From a bacterium (GTDB lineage Bacteria; Zhuqueibacterota; Zhuqueibacteria; Residuimicrobiales; Oceaniaggregativiventaceae): a DNA stretch of 64,000 nucleotides. The notes beneath the pieces were generated by a model. The model did not search any database and had not been told where the DNA came from. It saw nothing but the letters and a program-made list of their open reading frames with translations. The position numbers were made by a program, and so were the translations under genes. Numbering within the stretch: the first letter of the stretch is position 1; the number at the start of each line of letters is the position of its first letter. The stretch lies in the NCBI GenBank assembly GCA_029565675.1, contig JAKQNP010000002.1, forward strand, positions 124,001-188,000, read 5' to 3'. Below are positions 18,764 through 28,514 of the stretch, in pieces.

Positions 18764-19965
18764 TGAAGCTCCTACGACAGTTTCTCGATAAACAGGCTAA
18801 ATATTTTGCCAAGGGTGCCAAACTGGAACGCTTGCATCCTTTATATGAAGCAGCGGATACCTTTTTGTTTACCTCTGGTAAAGTGACGACGGCTTCGCCG
18901 CATGTGCGCGACGGCCTGGATTTAAAGCGGATGATGATGGCTGTCGTAATCGCGCTTGTGCCGGCCGTTTTAATGGCCTGCTACAACATTGGATTGCAGG
19001 CCAATTTGGGACTACAGGCTATGGGACAGGCGGAGATAGCCGGTTGGCGCGGAGCGCTTCTTTCTCTCTTGTCGGTCGGCGTTGAGCCGCACAGCGTTTG
19101 GGCCAATCTGCTGCATGGCGCACTCTACTTTTTGCCGGTCTATATTGTTACCCTTGCAGTCGGCGGATTGTGGGAAGTTTTGTTCGCCGTGGTGCGCCGC
19201 CACGAAGTGGCAGAAGGATTTTTGGTTACCAGCCTTCTGTTTCCACTGATTTTGCCGCCAGACATTCCGCTATGGCTGGTGGCAATCGGCATCTCTTTTG
19301 GGGTCGTGATCGGCAAAGAAGTTTTCGGCGGAGTCGGGATGAATATTCTCAATCCAGCCCTGACCGGTCGCGTCTTTTTATTTTTTGCCTATCCGGCTTA
19401 TATCTCAGGGGATAAAGTCTGGGTGGCTGTTGACGGACTGAGCCGCGCCACACCATTGGCTGAATTGGCCGATCCGTTGCTCGATCTCAGCGTTTCATGG
19501 TCACAGGCCTTCTGGGGAACGATTCCAGGATCAATGGGAGAGACGTCAACGTTTGCCTGTTTGCTCGGCGCCTTGATTCTCACCGCTACCGGATTGGGTG
19601 CGTGGAGAATCATGCTGGGCAGCGTGCTTGGCATGGCGGCGATGTCCCTGACGTTTAACACAATAGGCAGCACCACCAATTCGATGTTTCAAGTCACCCC
19701 GCTTTGGCATCTCGTGCTGGGCGGTTTTGCCTTTGGCACCGTTTTTATGGCCACCGATCCGGTAAGCGCAACGGTAACAGAACAAGGGAAATGGATTTAT
19801 GGTTTTCTGATCGGCATGTTGACGGTGATGATCCGGGTGGTGAATCCCGCTTTTCCAGAGGGGATGATGTTGGCGATTCTGTTTATGAACGTTTTTGCTC
19901 CGACGATCGATCGAATTTTTATCCAGCGGAATATCAAGAGGAGGCTCTTGCGCCATGTCGAATAA
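18763..19965 (+). CDS. nqrB: Na+-translocating NADH:quinone reductase subunit B
   Basis: A 400-residue integral membrane subunit that carries covalent FMN and riboflavin and takes part in Na+ translocation. Ten hydrophobic segments are visible. The flavinylation region reads '[13 protein letters not shown]' with the acceptor Thr at 230. The usual motif has Gly where this protein has Arg (SGAT to SRAT); the Asp and Thr needed by ApbE are kept. The start is GTG, overlapping the nqrA stop by one base, with AAAGGAAGG upstream. nqrC begins 11 bp before its stop. Confidence 0.96.
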   Translation: MKLLRQFLDKQAKYFAKGAKLERLHPLYEAADTFLFTSGKVTTASPHVRDGLDLKRMMMAVVIALVPAVLMACYNIGLQANLGLQAMGQAEIAGWRGALLSLLSVGVEPHSVWANLLHGALYFLPVYIVTLAVGGLWEVLFAVVRRHEVAEGFLVTSLLFPLILPPDIPLWLVAIGISFGVVIGKEVFGGVGMNILNPALTGRVFLFFAYPAYISGDKVWVAVDGLSRATPLAELADPLLDLSVSWSQAFWGTIPGSMGETSTFACLLGALILTATGLGAWRIMLGSVLGMAAMSLTFNTIGSTTNSMFQVTPLWHLVLGGFAFGTVFMATDPVSATVTEQGKWIYGFLIGMLTVMIRVVNPAFPEGMMLAILFMNVFAPTIDRIFIQRNIKRRLLRHVE

Positions 19966-20755
19966 CAGCACCCGGAAAACTCTGACTGTCGCATTGGGCG
20001 TTTGCCTGGTTTGTTCGATTATGGTGTCAGCGGCAGCGGTCTCGTTGAGCAAGATCCAGAAAGAAAACAAGCGGCGCGATAAATTCAAAAACATCCTGCA
20101 AGCAGGAGATCTTTATACCGATTCGACAAAAGTGGAGGAGACCTTTCGCCGGGCGATCCAGCCTCAGATGATCGATCTCGAAACCGGCGAGGTTGTTGAT
20201 CCTGTTTTTTCGGATAAATTGAACGTCGAAACTTTTGATATCCGGGCTATTGCGATGGATCCGGAGCTTGGTGTGGCTGTGGCCCAGAATAAGGACCTCG
20301 GCCAGATCAAGCGCAAACCGCGGTATATGGCGGTTTATCCGGTGGTCCAGAACGGTGAAATGGTAAAGATTATTTTGCCGATATATGGCAAGGGGTTGTG
20401 GTCGACCATGTACGGTTTTCTCGCCCTCAATCGAGATTTGCGGACGATCGATGGGTTCACTTTTTACGAACATGGCGAGACTCCCGGACTTGGCGGCGAG
20501 GTCGACAATCCAAAATGGAAATCCCTTTGGCGGGGGAAAGCGGCATTCGACGATCAGGGCCAAGTGGTCATTCAGGTGATCAAAGGTCAGACGGATCCCG
20601 GTGATCCATCGGCTGGGCACCAGATCGATGGTCTTTCCGGCGCGACCATCACCACCCGAGGGGTGGATCAATTGGTCAAATTCTGGCTTGGCGACCAGGG
20701 ATATGGTCCGTTTCTGAACAAGCTGCGGGAGGCAAAGCGCGATGCACAAAGTTAA
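19955..20755 (+). CDS. nqrC: Na+-translocating NADH:quinone reductase subunit C
   Basis: A 266-residue subunit with one N-terminal membrane segment (residues about 10-32) and a periplasmic FMN-binding domain. The covalent FMN site is complete: '[10 protein letters not shown]' with Thr231. Family length is normal. The ATG at 19955 follows AGGAGG within the end of nqrB; the in-frame ATG at 19895 is less likely because the product would then start deep in nqrB without a ribosome site. Overlaps: 11 bp with nqrB and 14 bp with nqrD. Confidence 0.96.
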   Translation: MSNNSTRKTLTVALGVCLVCSIMVSAAAVSLSKIQKENKRRDKFKNILQAGDLYTDSTKVEETFRRAIQPQMIDLETGEVVDPVFSDKLNVETFDIRAIAMDPELGVAVAQNKDLGQIKRKPRYMAVYPVVQNGEMVKIILPIYGKGLWSTMYGFLALNRDLRTIDGFTFYEHGETPGLGGEVDNPKWKSLWRGKAAFDDQGQVVIQVIKGQTDPGDPSAGHQIDGLSGATITTRGVDQLVKFWLGDQGYGPFLNKLREAKRDAQS

Positions 20756-21362
20756 AAAAATAGTCCTGGATCCGATTTTCAACGATAATCCGATCGCCCG
20801 CCAGATCCTCGGCATTTGTTCAGCCTTGGCTGTGACATCCAAGCTCGAAACCTCGATTGTCATGGCTCTCGCTGTCACTTTTGTCGTCGCTTTTTCCAAT
20901 CTTGCTGTGAGCGTGATCCGCAACCATATCGCCAGCAGCATCCGCATCCTGGTGGAGATGACCATCATCGCTTCCCTGGTAATCGTTGCCGATCAGATTA
21001 TCAAAGCTTTTGCTTTTGATATCAGCAAACAGCTGTCTGTTTACGTCGGTTTGATCATCACCAACTGCATTGTGATGGGCCGTGCCGAAGCTTTTGCCCT
21101 TAAGAATCCGCCGTTGGTCAGCTTCCTGGATGGCCTTGGCAACGGGTTGGGCTATGCATTTGTTTTGCTCACCGTTGGCTTCGTCCGGGAGCTGTTCGGG
21201 GCAGGCAAAATTCTGGGGATGGTGGTGTTCAAGACCACAACCGACGGCGGTTGGTATGTACCAAACGGGCTGTTGGTGTTGCCGGCCAGCGCTTTTTTCT
21301 TGATCGGTTTGTTGATTTGGATCATACGGACCCGAAAACCTGAACAAGTCGAAGAGGACTAA
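20742..21362 (+). CDS. nqrD: Na+-translocating NADH:quinone reductase subunit D
   Basis: A 206-residue membrane protein with about six helices. With NqrE it holds the iron centre located in the membrane. '[18 protein letters not shown]' near residue 105-122 carries the conserved Cys used for iron binding and is typical of NqrD/RnfE. The gene overlaps nqrC by 14 bp, with GGAGG about 10 bases before the ATG, and is separated from nqrE by one base. Confidence 0.96.
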   Translation: MHKVKKIVLDPIFNDNPIARQILGICSALAVTSKLETSIVMALAVTFVVAFSNLAVSVIRNHIASSIRILVEMTIIASLVIVADQIIKAFAFDISKQLSVYVGLIITNCIVMGRAEAFALKNPPLVSFLDGLGNGLGYAFVLLTVGFVRELFGAGKILGMVVFKTTTDGGWYVPNGLLVLPASAFFLIGLLIWIIRTRKPEQVEED

Positions 21363-21363
21363 A

Positions 21364-21975
21364 ATGATCGAACACTATCTCAGCCTGTTCATCAAATCGA
21401 TTTTTATCGAGAATATGGCATTGGCCTTGTTTCTCGGCATGTGTACCTTTTTGGCGGTTTCCAAACGTGTTGAAACCGCTATCGGCCTTGGCGTCGCGGT
21501 TGTGGTGGTGCAGGCAATAACGGTTCCGGTCAACAATCTGATCTATAACCACATCCTGCGCGAAGGGGCATTGGCCTGGGCGGGCCTGGCCAATGTCGAT
21601 TTGACCTTCATCGGTTTGGTTACCTATATCGGTGTCATCGCATCGATGGTGCAGATATTGGAAATGGCGCTGGACAAATACGTGCCTAAATTGTACAATG
21701 CTCTTGGCATCTTTTTGCCGTTGATTACGGTCAATTGTGCGATTCTTGGCGGCACTCTTTTTATGGTTGAGCGCGATTATACTTTTCCCGAAAGCGTTGT
21801 GTTTGGTCTGGGCTCAGGCGCAGGTTTCGCTCTGGCCATCATCGCCCTGGCCGGTATTCGCGAAAAAATGCGCTACAGCAATGTCCCCAAAGGGTTGCGC
21901 GGATTGGGAATCACATTCATTACCGCAGGCTTGATGGCGATCACTTTTATGCTGTTTTCCGGAATTCAACTGTAG
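21364..21975 (+). CDS. nqrE: Na+-translocating NADH:quinone reductase subunit E
   Basis: A 203-residue membrane protein with about six helices, homologous to NqrD in inverted topology. The conserved '[16 protein letters not shown]' (Cys near residue 26) and '[17 protein letters not shown]' (Cys near 121) give the Cys residues that bind iron together with NqrD. Length is as expected. Ribosome site GAGGA lies just before the ATG. The next start (nqrF) is 10 bp downstream. Confidence 0.96.
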   Translation: MIEHYLSLFIKSIFIENMALALFLGMCTFLAVSKRVETAIGLGVAVVVVQAITVPVNNLIYNHILREGALAWAGLANVDLTFIGLVTYIGVIASMVQILEMALDKYVPKLYNALGIFLPLITVNCAILGGTLFMVERDYTFPESVVFGLGSGAGFALAIIALAGIREKMRYSNVPKGLRGLGITFITAGLMAITFMLFSGIQL

Positions 21976-21985
21976 GGAGCGCTGC

Positions 21986-23221
21986 ATGACAGGGCTAAAC
22001 CTGATACTTCTCGCCGTTGGCATGTTCACCTTGATCATCCTCTTGCTGGTCTTGCTGATTCTGTTCGCCAAATCCAAGCTCGTCGCCAGCGGCCAGGTTA
22101 AACTGGTCATCAACAACGATGAATCGCGGGCGTTGAACGTACCGATTGGAGGCAAACTCCTCAACGTGCTTGCGGAAAATAAGATCTATCTTCCTTCGGC
22201 CTGTGGTGGCGGTGGCACTTGCGGAGAGTGCAAAGTCATCGTCGCGGAAGGCGGCGGCGATGTTTTGCCTACTGAAACCTCCAAGCTCAACCGCCGGGAA
22301 ATTCGTGAGCATTATCGGCTCTCCTGCCAGCTAGCGGTCAAGAGCGATCTGAAATTGGTGGTGCCGCCCGACATCTTTGAAATCAAGAAATGGCAATGCA
22401 CGGTGCGTTCCAATCACAACGTTGCAACGTTTATCAAAGAGCTGGTGTTGGATTTGCCGGCGGGGGAGAGCGTTGATTTTCGCGCAGGCGGCTACATTCA
22501 AATCGATGCCCCGTCGCATACCGTCTATTACAAAGATTTTGCTATCGAAAGCGAATTTCGCGACGAATGGGATCGCTACAACATGTGGCAATTTGTTTCA
22601 AAAGTCGATGAACCGGTGGTGCGCGCTTATTCGATGGCCAATTACCCCGACGAAAAGGGCGTCATCATCCTCAACGTTCGCATCGCCTCACCGCCGCCGC
22701 GGCTGGCCAATGTGCCGCCGGGCAAAATGTCTTCTTATATTTTTAATCTCAAACCAGGCGATCAGATGACGATATCCGGTCCATACGGCCAGTTTTTTGC
22801 CAAACAGACAGACGCCGAAATGGTCTTTATCGGCGGTGGAGCCGGGATGGCGCCGATGCGCTCGCATATCTTCGATCAATTGCGCCGTTTGCACAGCAAA
22901 CGCAAAATCACATTCTGGTATGGCGCTCGCAGCCTGCGTGAAATATTTTACCAGGAAGATTTCAACAAACTGGCGGAGGAGAACAGCAATTTTAACTGGA
23001 CGATTGCCCTCTCCGAGCCCAAAAAAGAGGACAACTGGCAAGGACCAGTTGGCTTTATTCACCAGGTCCTCTATGACCGATATCTCAAGGATCACCCCAA
23101 TCCGGAGGATTGTGAATATTATATCTGCGGCCCGCCGATGATGAACAGCGCCTGTTTCAAGATGCTCGACAGCCTGGGAGTCGAGCCGGAAAATATCCTT
23201 TATGACGATTTTGGCGGTTGA
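21986..23221 (+). CDS. nqrF: Na+-translocating NADH:quinone reductase subunit F
   Basis: A 411-residue NADH-oxidising subunit. Order of parts: an N-terminal membrane anchor (residues 5-28), a [2Fe-2S] ferredoxin domain with C73, C79, C82 and C114, an FAD domain with 'RAYSMANYP' near 211, and an NADH domain with '[12 protein letters not shown]' near 287 and the C-terminal '[14 protein letters not shown]'. All cofactor sites are intact. GGAGCGC precedes the ATG. Its stop overlaps the possible TTG start of apbE. Confidence 0.97.
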   Translation: MTGLNLILLAVGMFTLIILLLVLLILFAKSKLVASGQVKLVINNDESRALNVPIGGKLLNVLAENKIYLPSACGGGGTCGECKVIVAEGGGDVLPTETSKLNRREIREHYRLSCQLAVKSDLKLVVPPDIFEIKKWQCTVRSNHNVATFIKELVLDLPAGESVDFRAGGYIQIDAPSHTVYYKDFAIESEFRDEWDRYNMWQFVSKVDEPVVRAYSMANYPDEKGVIILNVRIASPPPRLANVPPGKMSSYIFNLKPGDQMTISGPYGQFFAKQTDAEMVFIGGGAGMAPMRSHIFDQLRRLHSKRKITFWYGARSLREIFYQEDFNKLAEENSNFNWTIALSEPKKEDNWQGPVGFIHQVLYDRYLKDHPNPEDCEYYICGPPMMNSACFKMLDSLGVEPENILYDDFGG

Positions 23222-23259
23222 TCCGCGAGACTTTCATGACAGGCATGGAAAAGCTGACG

Positions 23260-24288
23260 ATGGCGCGGAAAATAGTCTTTTTCGTTTTAAACAGTGCGGC
23301 CGTGATATTCCTGGCGTGCCACGGCCCCCAAAGCGATTCGCTGTGGAGCTGGCAGGGTCAGACCATGGGAACCACTTTTGTCATCAAAGCCTTGCCTGCG
23401 GATTCGCTCAACCGACGCGAAATCGAAGCAGCGGTGGAAGATGTATTGCTCGACGTGAACGTACAGATGTCGACCTGGATCGATTCGTCGTTGATTTGCC
23501 AGTTCAATCGTTCACAGCAAACCGAGTGGTTCCCTGTTCCTGGGGGAATGGCACACGTGTTTGCTCAAGCTCTGTGGGTCAGTGAATTGTCCCAGGGCGC
23601 ATTCGACATAACGGTTGCGCCATTGGTTGACTTGTGGGGTTTCGGCCCGGGCTCGGCAGCGGAAGAATTCCCCAGTGAAGATGAGATTCTTCAAATCAAA
23701 GAACATGTTGGCTATCAAATGGTCAGAGTACAGGATGACCCGCCAGCCATTCGCAAGGCCGATCCGCATCTGACATGCGATCTTGCCGCGATCGCCAAAG
23801 GATACGGTGTCGATTGTGTGGCCGCTTTGCTCGATTCTTTTGGTGTCGCATCGTTTTTTGTCGAAATCGGCGGGGAGGTTTACTGCCGCGGCACCGGCCC
23901 GCACCATGGACTTTGGCATGTCGGCATCACCTCGCCGAACCGAGACGGCCGCATACAACGAGTGCTGCGACTGACAGATCTGGCAACAGCCACCTCTGGC
24001 GATTATATGAATTATTTCGAACACGATGGAGTCCGCTATTCGCATACCATCGATCCACGCTCCGGCAAACCGATCGCGCATCGCCTGGCCTCGGTCACGG
24101 TTGTGCATGCTTCCTGCACCCTTGCTGATGCCATGGCCACTGCGATCGATGTGCTCGGTCCGGAAGCTGGATATGGTCTGGCTGTGCGGGAAAACCTTGC
24201 GGTCTTGCTGATCGAACGAACAGAAAATGGTTTTGAAGAGCGCACGAGTCCTGCTTTTGACCATGCCTTTGGTGAACAGGGTTTTTAA
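23260..24288 (+). CDS. apbE: FAD:protein FMN transferase
   Basis: An ApbE enzyme of about 342 residues that moves FMN from FAD onto Thr of NqrB and NqrC. An N-terminal hydrophobic segment ends in 'FLAC', so it is probably a lipoprotein or anchored in the periplasm. Motifs: 'GQTMGTTFVIKA' near the start, 'DLAAIAKGYGVD' near residue 176, 'DIGG'-like 'VEIGGEVYCRG', 'HTIDPRSGKPI' near 262 and the metal site 'LADAMATAIDVL' near 287. The frame is open from TTG 23218 and also has ATGs at 23236 and 23245; I prefer ATG 23260 because GGAAAAG lies seven bases upstream and the signal sequence follows at once. Position directly behind nqrF fits its job in Nqr maturation. Confidence 0.92.
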   Translation: MARKIVFFVLNSAAVIFLACHGPQSDSLWSWQGQTMGTTFVIKALPADSLNRREIEAAVEDVLLDVNVQMSTWIDSSLICQFNRSQQTEWFPVPGGMAHVFAQALWVSELSQGAFDITVAPLVDLWGFGPGSAAEEFPSEDEILQIKEHVGYQMVRVQDDPPAIRKADPHLTCDLAAIAKGYGVDCVAALLDSFGVASFFVEIGGEVYCRGTGPHHGLWHVGITSPNRDGRIQRVLRLTDLATATSGDYMNYFEHDGVRYSHTIDPRSGKPIAHRLASVTVVHASCTLADAMATAIDVLGPEAGYGLAVRENLAVLLIERTENGFEERTSPAFDHAFGEQGF

Positions 24289-24410
24289 TCGCGCTGCGAA
24301 ACCGATCGCTTGCTCTTGTTGCCGTCTGTTTCTCTGATGAGCGTATTCGGCTGCTGTTATTCAGGGGGGCAGGTTGATTATCTTAAAACTCAGACCAGGG
24401 GAATGCAGGG

Positions 24411-24563
24411 ATGGAATATCTTATAGCCTTTTTGGTTTTGGCGGCCGCCTTTGGTTTCATGTTGTTGGTTCTCCACCTCTCTCGTTACAAACGCCGATCA
24501 TCTTGCCAATCCTGTTCTTGTGGAGGCGGTACATGTCATCAACAAAGAACGACTGACCAATAA
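24411..24563 (+). CDS. NqrM-like small Cys-rich membrane protein
   Basis: A 50-residue gene too short for most callers. It encodes one N-terminal membrane helix (residues 3-22, 'YLIAFLVLAAAFGFMLLVLH'), a basic stretch 'RYKRR', and four Cys at 32, 35, 37 and 42 ('CQSCSCGGGTC'). This plan and the position after nqrF-apbE match NqrM (DUF539), a factor needed to load iron into the NqrD/NqrE site. It is shorter than typical NqrM and its Cys spacing is tight, so a FeoB-associated Cys-rich type protein is the main alternative. GGGGAATGCAGGG precedes the ATG, and the stop is 9 bp before the acyl-CoA ligase gene. Confidence 0.72.
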   Translation: MEYLIAFLVLAAAFGFMLLVLHLSRYKRRSSCQSCSCGGGTCHQQRTTDQ

Positions 24564-24572
24564 GGAGAGAAA

Positions 24573-26114
24573 ATGAAACCTTCGTTGGCAAAACTTCTTG
24601 TCGACAGTGCTGGCCAATTTCCACATCGGCCTGCAGTTCGTTTTATGGGCAAGACAACTCTCTATCCAGAGTTGAACGATTGGAGCAATCGTTTAGCGAA
24701 TGCACTGCAGCAGCAAGGGGTTGTTCAGGGTGACCGGGTGGCTTTGTACTGCATCAACTCCCCACAATTTATGGCTTCCTATTTTGCCATTCTCAAAATT
24801 GGGGCGACAGTCGTGCCCATCAACCTGCTCTTGCATCCCGAGGAAGTTTTGTATCTGCTCAAAGATTCGGGTTCGACAGCAATGATTTACCACCAGGCGG
24901 TGGAAAAGGCTGTTGTTGCCATTCGCGATCAATTGCAGGATGTCAAGACGATGATTTGCATTGGCGATGGTGTGATGCCGGGAGTGCTGAGCTGGCAGAA
25001 ACTGGTTGAAGAAGCTGATCCTTCACCTGTATTGGTTTCACCGACAGACAAGAATGATATCGCAGCCCTTTTGTATACCGGCGGCACCACCGGTTTGCCA
25101 AAAGGAGCTATGCTGACACACAACAATCTGTTGGCCAACGTCGATTCGGTCGTCCATGCACTGCATTTGCACGAGAATACCGATATTTTTATAACGGTTT
25201 TGCCGATGTTTCATTCCTTTGGTGCAACTGCAGGGTTCCTCAGCCCCATCGCAGCAGGTTCGACAGTCGTGGCGTTGCCGCAATTCGCCCCAGAGGGCAC
25301 CTGCAAGACGATCCAAGATGAAAAGGCGACGGTTTTTCTTGGCGTTCCGACCATGTTTGCGATGATGGCCAATCTGCCGGAGAACAAAGCCGCTGATCTT
25401 TCCTCGCTGCGTTTTTGTGCCTCCGGTGGTGCTCCGATGCCGGTTTCGGTGCAAAAACGGTTTCAAGATCGCTACAATGTGCTTGTCTATGAAGGATATG
25501 GACCGACGGAATGTTCACCGGTTGTCAGCGTGAACCCGATCGGCGGGAAATGCAAAATGGGCACCGTGGGTTTACCGATCCCAAATGTTGAAATCGAGAT
25601 TCAGGACAATCAGGGGCGTGCGCTGCCTTCGCGCGAGATCGGCGAAATCTGCGTTCGCGGCGCCAACGTGATGAAAGGGTACTGGAAACAACCCCAGGAA
25701 ACGGTAAATGTCTTTCGCGGAGAGTGGATACGCACCGGCGATCTCGGTTTTCTCGACGAGGAGGGATATTGCACGATTGTCGACCGCGCCAAGGATTTGA
25801 TTATTGTGCATGGAATCAATGTCTATCCGCGACAGGTTGAAGATGTGCTCTATCAACATCCGGCGGTTGCGGAAGCGGCAGTGATCGGAATTCAGGATAT
25901 GCTGCACGGCGAGCAGGTCAAAGCCTATGTTTCGCTGAAAGCAGGTGAGCAGGTCAAATCGAGTGATTTGATCGCCTTTTGTCGACGGCATCTGGGGCGA
26001 TTTGAAGTGCCGCGCTGGGTGGAAATACTGGAGTCGCTGCCCAAAAGCGGCGCCGGCAAAATCTTGCGCCGATCCCTGCGCGATTTGCATCAGAAAGGTC
26101 GTGCCAGTTCCTGA
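24573..26114 (+). CDS. Acyl-CoA ligase (AMP-forming; long-chain fatty-acid type)
   Basis: A 513-residue ANL-superfamily enzyme that activates a carboxylic acid with ATP and joins it to CoA. Motifs: the P-loop-like 'YTGGTTGLPKGAML' near residue 168, 'YEGYGPTECSPV' near 308, 'RTGDLGFLDEEGY' near 389 with the hinge 'DRAKDLIIVHGINVYP' and the catalytic Lys in 'PKSGAGKILRR' near the end. Length and the 'GYGPTE' motif fit fatty acyl-CoA synthetases, but other acids are possible. GGAGAGAAA precedes the ATG. It may be read from the nqr transcript, since only 9 bp separate it from the NqrM-like gene; a functional link is not evident. Confidence 0.88.
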   Translation: MKPSLAKLLVDSAGQFPHRPAVRFMGKTTLYPELNDWSNRLANALQQQGVVQGDRVALYCINSPQFMASYFAILKIGATVVPINLLLHPEEVLYLLKDSGSTAMIYHQAVEKAVVAIRDQLQDVKTMICIGDGVMPGVLSWQKLVEEADPSPVLVSPTDKNDIAALLYTGGTTGLPKGAMLTHNNLLANVDSVVHALHLHENTDIFITVLPMFHSFGATAGFLSPIAAGSTVVALPQFAPEGTCKTIQDEKATVFLGVPTMFAMMANLPENKAADLSSLRFCASGGAPMPVSVQKRFQDRYNVLVYEGYGPTECSPVVSVNPIGGKCKMGTVGLPIPNVEIEIQDNQGRALPSREIGEICVRGANVMKGYWKQPQETVNVFRGEWIRTGDLGFLDEEGYCTIVDRAKDLIIVHGINVYPRQVEDVLYQHPAVAEAAVIGIQDMLHGEQVKAYVSLKAGEQVKSSDLIAFCRRHLGRFEVPRWVEILESLPKSGAGKILRRSLRDLHQKGRASS

Positions 26115-26132
26115 GCCACGGCTGTTTGCCGG

Positions 26133-27545
26133 TCATCGTGTTGGTGCGATGGCGAGAAATGCTTGAATCAGGATTTCGATCTCCTCGTCTTCGATCGTGC
26201 GAAAGTCGAGGTAGAGGTGATCAGATTTGATATAGCCCAGCACGGGCGTGGTTCCGCAGCGCAAGCGGCCGGCCAGGTCGGCCGCAGAACCGGCTTTGGG
26301 CTTGATCGCCAGCGCGCAGCTGGGCAGTTTTTCGAGCGGCAGAGCCCCGCTGCCAGTTTGCGAAACCGAATCGACTCTTTCGATCTCCAGCCATCCGCTG
26401 CAGGCTGCCTGCAAACGCTGCTCCACAATTTTCGCGCGCGCCTCGATCCTATTGGCTGGCTCAGTTAAACGGGCAATCGCCCGAACTTGCGTCAGATCAG
26501 ACGAGAAAAAGAGTTTAAGGGTTGCTTCCAGCGCGGCAAAAGTCAATTTGTCACAGCGCACCACCCGCATCAATGGATTGGCGGCGATCTGCCCGATCGC
26601 TGTCCGGTTTCCCACCAGCAAACCGCATTGCGGACCTCCAAGAACTTTATCGCCGCTAAAAGTCACCACATCAGCGCCTGCCTGGAGGCTGTCCTGCACC
26701 AACGGTTCATAAGGCAAACCGAATTGCTGGAGGTCCACGATAACTCCACCGCCCAAATCGTGCAGCACGGGGATACCGTGTTGATGCGCCAGTGCGCAAA
26801 GATCAGCCACGGAAACCTCGGCGGTGAATCCCATCACCCGATAGTTGGACGTGTGGGCGACGACAATAACCGCAGTTTTTTCATTGATCGCCTCGCGAAA
26901 ATCGGCCAGTTTGGTTTTGTTGGTTGTTCCCACTTCACGCATGATGACACCGCTTTTTTCCATGATCTGCGGTATGCGAAAGGAACCACCGATTTCAATC
27001 AGCTGACCGCGCGAAATGATCGCTTCGCGTCCGGCTGCCAGTGTATTGAGGGCAAGAAAGACCGCTGCGGCGTTGTTGTTGACCGCAACAGCCGCTTCGG
27101 CACCGGTAAGCTGACAAAGCAGATCGGCGATATGAGAGTTGCGTTGTCCTCGTTTGCCGGATAAAAGATCGACTTCCAAATTGCAGTAACCCTGCATGGC
27201 CTGTTGAACCTGTTCCTGTGCTGCTGGCGAATAAGGTGCTCGGCCCAAACCGGTATGCAAAACAATACCGGTGCCGTTGATCGTTCGCCGCAGACTCGGC
27301 CGCTGCCATGCCGCCACTGCTGCTATACAATGATCGATGATCGCACGCGACAACTCTTTTCTCGAGGGCGTTGCATCGCTGTCGTTGTGCAAAAGCTGCT
27401 TTTTGTTCTGTTCCACAGCGGCACTGAGCCAACTTTTGACTCGCTCGCGATCGAATCTTTCAAGTATTGCTTTGATTTCGGGGTCGAGCAAAAGCGCATC
27501 GATCGAAGGAATCTTTTGCAGTCGTTCAGCAGAAGCGCGGCTCAC
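26133..27545 (-). CDS. selA: L-seryl-tRNA(Sec) selenium transferase
   Basis: A 470-residue PLP enzyme that turns Ser-tRNA(Sec) into selenocysteinyl-tRNA(Sec) using selenophosphate. The PLP site 'VTFSGDKVLGGPQCGLLVG' (Lys near residue 299) and the N-terminal tRNA-binding part 'LQKIPSIDALL' are intact, and the length is normal. The start is GTG 27545 with GAGGAAACAG upstream; it overlaps the upstream membrane gene by 4 bp (GTGA). selB, selD and the tRNA(Sec) gene are not in the window, although selA and selB are often adjacent. The neighbouring membrane protein has no known link to selenium. Confidence 0.93.
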   Translation of the reverse strand: MSRASAERLQKIPSIDALLLDPEIKAILERFDRERVKSWLSAAVEQNKKQLLHNDSDATPSRKELSRAIIDHCIAAVAAWQRPSLRRTINGTGIVLHTGLGRAPYSPAAQEQVQQAMQGYCNLEVDLLSGKRGQRNSHIADLLCQLTGAEAAVAVNNNAAAVFLALNTLAAGREAIISRGQLIEIGGSFRIPQIMEKSGVIMREVGTTNKTKLADFREAINEKTAVIVVAHTSNYRVMGFTAEVSVADLCALAHQHGIPVLHDLGGGVIVDLQQFGLPYEPLVQDSLQAGADVVTFSGDKVLGGPQCGLLVGNRTAIGQIAANPLMRVVRCDKLTFAALEATLKLFFSSDLTQVRAIARLTEPANRIEARAKIVEQRLQAACSGWLEIERVDSVSQTGSGALPLEKLPSCALAIKPKAGSAADLAGRLRCGTTPVLGYIKSDHLYLDFRTIEDEEIEILIQAFLAIAPTR

Positions 27546-28204
27546 AGCTGTTTCCTCGTTTTGCGGTGGGTGATGATCGACAGGGCAATAAATCCTATGC
27601 CGATCAAGATGAGCAAAAAGGGCAAAATGACATCAGTAGGGATCGAAATGAACGTGCCCAGATGAATAACACCGGCCAACAGAAAGAAACCGATGATTGC
27701 GATCCAAAGCCAGGTAAAGCCGCCGGTGACGGGCTGTTGCAGTTTCAGATAAAAAAAGGTAAAGGCAAGGCCAAACCAGAAGAGTGCCAGTTGGTTGTTC
27801 TCTGAAAGCAGCGACAATTCTCTCAAAAGATAGACAGAGCTCAAGGTAAAAAGCGTTCCGCTGAGCAAAACCAACCACCATTTGTCGGGATTTCGCCTTG
27901 CCCGGCAGCCGAAAAAGATTGAAAAAGCGGCCAGGGCCACCGCCATGGTATACTGACTTGACGCTGGCCATAGCATGGGCAGCAGGAGCAGCAGAGCGAT
28001 CAGAACCAGCAGAAAAGGCCATATCCCGGGTGATTTCTGGTTATCCCGGGCTTGCCAATAGAGCAGCACGCCGGTCAAACCGCACAACAGGATAAGCAAA
28101 ATTCGTCCCCATGAATGCACGATGGATAGCTGTGAAAAGAGCGAGAGAGCTCCTGCAGCAATGATTGTAATTCCTGCGATCAAATTGCGTTTTCGATGGG
28201 ACAT
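27542..28204 (-). CDS. Polytopic membrane protein, LiaF/DUF5668-like in style
   Basis: A 220-residue protein made almost wholly of hydrophobic helices (about eight), with short basic ends ('MSHRKRN', 'THRKTRKQL'). Paired helices such as 'FLLLILIGIGFIALSII' resemble the DUF5668/LiaF N-terminal type, but I cannot confirm the family. It is the first gene of a two-gene unit with selA; the start is supported by AGAGGAAAAATC eight bases upstream. Confidence 0.7.
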   Translation of the reverse strand: MSHRKRNLIAGITIIAAGALSLFSQLSIVHSWGRILLILLCGLTGVLLYWQARDNQKSPGIWPFLLVLIALLLLLPMLWPASSQYTMAVALAAFSIFFGCRARRNPDKWWLVLLSGTLFTLSSVYLLRELSLLSENNQLALFWFGLAFTFFYLKLQQPVTGGFTWLWIAIIGFFLLAGVIHLGTFISIPTDVILPFLLILIGIGFIALSIITHRKTRKQL

Positions 28205-28514
28205 GATTTTTCCTCTTCAGACAGCAGATAATTGCTTTTAGATAAAGCGAAATTGATCCGTTTTGCTTTTGCCCTCCGGGGCAGATAAATTAACATAAAA
28301 AAAATATCGCTGATAAAAAAGGGCAAAATTTGTTGGACACCGTTTCCGGGCGAGGGATAGGGTATTCAGCTGATTTTTTTGCAAGATGATGGTGATTTAC
28401 AGCGACAGGGTCTCGGTCCGAGATTGGAGAGACAAACAGAATGGGAGTGCTGCAACAGAATGCGGCGAGAGATCGAGCGGCATGCCGTGGACCCGGCATG
28501 CCGCTCCTCTGGTA
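28205..28514. other. Intergenic stretch with GC-rich hairpin
   Basis: About 310 bp upstream of the membrane protein/selA unit and downstream of the large repeat protein. It should contain the promoter of the former. The only clear structure is the hairpin listed at 28475-28506. An AT-rich tract near 28295-28320 may be part of a promoter. No gene is seen. Confidence 0.3.
28475..28506 (-). terminator. GC-rich hairpin after the repeat-protein gene
   Basis: GAGCGGCATGCCG and CGGCATGCCGCTC form a perfect 13 bp stem around a 6-base loop, 9 bases beyond the stop at 28515 on the minus strand. There is no T-run after it, so it would act as a factor-assisted terminator or protect the mRNA 3' end. Confidence 0.55.

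Noticed and set aside
20027-20968. A 313-codon open frame on the minus strand
   Set aside because: It is antisense to nqrC and nqrD, both of which are certain.
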